Assembly (NCBI RefSeq): GCF_000024185.1
Contig: NC_013790.1
Span: 2,479,001 to 2,543,000 of the forward strand
From: Methanobrevibacter ruminantium M1
GTDB lineage: Archaea; Methanobacteriota; Methanobacteria; Methanobacteriales; Methanobacteriaceae
Length of the DNA stretch: 64,000 bases
Direction of reading: 5' to 3'
A program made the position numbers and the translations under genes. How positions within the stretch are numbered: the first letter of the stretch is position 1; each line of letters begins with the position of its first letter. Below, piece by piece: positions 62,858-64,000 of the stretch. The notes beneath the pieces were generated by a model. That model had not been told where the DNA came from, did no database searches, and was given only the letters and a program-made list of their open reading frames with translations.

Positions 62858-64000
62858 TTAAATTTTATTAGCGATTTCCTTAAATATTGATTTAGCTATC
62901 TCAGACTTGGAATTAAGACCTACTTTTTTAATCTCATCACTTACAAGAATCACTTCATTGGAATCAGATCCAAACTCACAGCCCTTCTTATAAACATCAT
63001 TTGCAACAACCAAATCTGTACCTGCGTCTTGCATTTGAGTTTTAGCACATTGAATCATTCTTTCCTCTGGAATATTATACTCTGCCTTAAATCCAACTAA
63101 AAATATGTCTGGATTAATCTTCTTTATCTGATGAATAATCTTGGCAACAGGTTCGAACTCTAAGGAAAGATTTAATGATGAAGAAATCTTATAATCCTCC
63201 TTAACAATAGGAGCAAAGTCTGAAACTGCAGCAGTGGCAATGAATACATCAAAATCTGGAACCAATTCAATTGTCTTTTCGCTCATAACGCTACTGGATT
63301 TTGCATCAATCACATCAAAGACCTTAGGAATCTCCACTTCATGATGTGCAGCAAGGATTTTTAAATTAGCTCCAAGCCTATAAGCCTCTTTAGCCAATTC
63401 AAGACCCATCTTACCAGAGGACCTATTGGATATTCCCCTAATAGGATCTATCTCTTCAAATGTTCCACCTAAACTTATCAAAACATTTAATCCTGCAATT
63501 TTAGAAAGCATTTCCATATTTAAATCTTCAATTTCGCTTTCATCTAAAGAATCGTCAGTTAAATTCTTTTTAACCCTATCAAGATTAACAGTGCGAATGG
63601 ATTCAAGAACAATATCCCCAATAGCTGGGAATTTTGCCTTGCCCTCATCCAAGCGAGGATTTAAGAAAACAATTCCCTCTTCCTTTAGCTTTGCCACATT
63701 CTCACTCACTGCATCATACATTGAATCATGCATAGATGGAACAAATACGATAGGAGTGTCATGGCCATAGGCAGTTATCAGAAGGGTGTTTACAGGATTA
63801 TCTGAAATTCTATAAGCGAATTTACTTATTGTATTTGCAGTGGCTGGAGCAACTAAAATTAGGTCTGCTTGAGAATATTTAACATGCTCAATCTTTCCAG
63901 TGAGCTCTAGAACAACCTCTTGACCTGTTGCAAACTCTAAAGCATTTGGATGAATGATCTTTGTAGCCTCTTGGGTCATAAATGCCTTGACTGAATGGCC
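62858..64000 (-). CDS. coaBC: CoaBC, phosphopantothenoylcysteine synthase/decarboxylase (N-terminus cut)
   Basis: The bifunctional enzyme makes 4'-phosphopantetheine for coenzyme A: CoaB ligates cysteine to phosphopantothenate and CoaC decarboxylates the product. The gene is cut by the right edge. About 380 residues remain, starting within CoaC (GHSVKAFMTQEATKIIHPNA), with the PANTISKFAYRISDNPVNTL block. CoaB begins near LNVLISLGGTFEEIDPIRGI and continues SNRSSGKMGLELAKEAYRLG and IATAAVSDFAP, with the dimer strand ILVGFKAEY-like FLVGFKAEY. The FMN-binding N-terminus and start lie outside the window. Confidence 0.95.
   Translation of the reverse strand, partial: GHSVKAFMTQEATKIIHPNALEFATGQEVVLELTGKIEHVKYSQADLILVAPATANTISKFAYRISDNPVNTLLITAYGHDTPIVFVPSMHDSMYDAVSENVAKLKEEGIVFLNPRLDEGKAKFPAIGDIVLESIRTVNLDRVKKNLTDDSLDESEIEDLNMEMLSKIAGLNVLISLGGTFEEIDPIRGISNRSSGKMGLELAKEAYRLGANLKILAAHHEVEIPKVFDVIDAKSSSVMSEKTIELVPDFDVFIATAAVSDFAPIVKEDYKISSSLNLSLEFEPVAKIIHQIKKINPDIFLVGFKAEYNIPEERMIQCAKTQMQDAGTDLVVANDVYKKGCEFGSDSNEVILVSDEIKKVGLNSKSEIAKSIFKEIANKI

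Noticed and set aside
1-64000. tRNA and rRNA genes
   Set aside because: I looked for GC-rich spacer segments with GTTCGAATC-like T-arms on both strands; the only similar strings lie inside coaBC and polB coding sequence. A covariance search would settle this.

Overview
The window comes from a very AT-rich methanogenic archaeon, most likely order Methanobacteriales and close to Methanobrevibacter. This rests on gene content, not on a database match: coenzyme M genes (comB, comC), the methanopterin gene mptA, the F420 gene cofG, archaeal Trm1, Taw2, NcsA-like, Nop5 and fibrillarin proteins, a proteasome beta subunit, the aCPSF1 termination nuclease, and a family B DNA polymerase large subunit that stops just after motif C, as in the split polymerase of Methanothermobacter. 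Secreted proteins rich in Asn, Asp and Thr, and ribosome binding sites of the GGTGAT or GAGGTG type a few bases before ATG, fit as well. I found no tRNA, rRNA, CRISPR array or insertion sequence.

Layout. Bases 1-9500 are an accessory block of redox and stress genes: ferredoxin-nitroreductase, glutathione peroxidase, flavodoxin, LtrA, ArsC/Spx-like protein, FdhD, PatB-type lyase and nitroreductase. It ends in a minus-strand XRE / ImmA-IrrE / PIN-like operon with a palindrome at its promoter. Bases 9.9-23 kb hold a secreted solute-binding protein, serS, comB, TraB, DUF1922, a CBS-domain membrane protein, a Ca2+/Na+ exchanger, two exported proteins of unknown role, an NcsA-like thiolase and an MTH1187-family protein. 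Bases 23.4-30 kb hold a short-chain dehydrogenase with an early stop codon, a DegT aminotransferase, trm1, an Lrp regulator and mptA. Bases 30-34 kb are a minus-strand cluster: NADAR, a small CX3CX2C protein, a radical SAM enzyme, a GT1-like glycosyltransferase and a zinc-ribbon protein. Bases 34-42 kb hold an MFS exporter, an AarF/UbiB kinase, an exported protein, an adhesin-like Ig protein and a coiled-coil gene broken by a stop. Bases 42-64 kb are mostly core methanogen genes: cofG, tyrA, taw2, psmB, aCPSF1, purM, comC, polB large subunit, an AI-2E family permease, pyrK-pyrD, nop5-flpA and coaBC (cut by the right edge).

Two patterns cross gene boundaries. First, many genes have the last bases of the coding region, or the sequence right after it, duplicated in tandem 30-60 bp downstream (a 3' 'echo'), and many other intergenic regions hold degenerate tandem arrays with periods often near 47-50 bp. 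Second, four reading frames are disrupted by one base or one codon: SDR (TAA at codon 4), coiled-coil gene (TAA at codon 28), AI-2E permease (+1 shift near codon 7) and pyrD (one extra base 25 codons before the natural end). These may be real mutations or consensus errors; the sequence alone cannot decide.

Functionally the window supplies parts of coenzyme M, methanopterin, F420, CoA, pyrimidine, purine and tyrosine synthesis, tRNA and rRNA modification, DNA replication, transcription termination and protein turnover. The best candidates for undescribed biology are the radical SAM / CX3CX2C / NADAR cluster, the XRE-ImmA-PIN operon and the 3' echo duplications.
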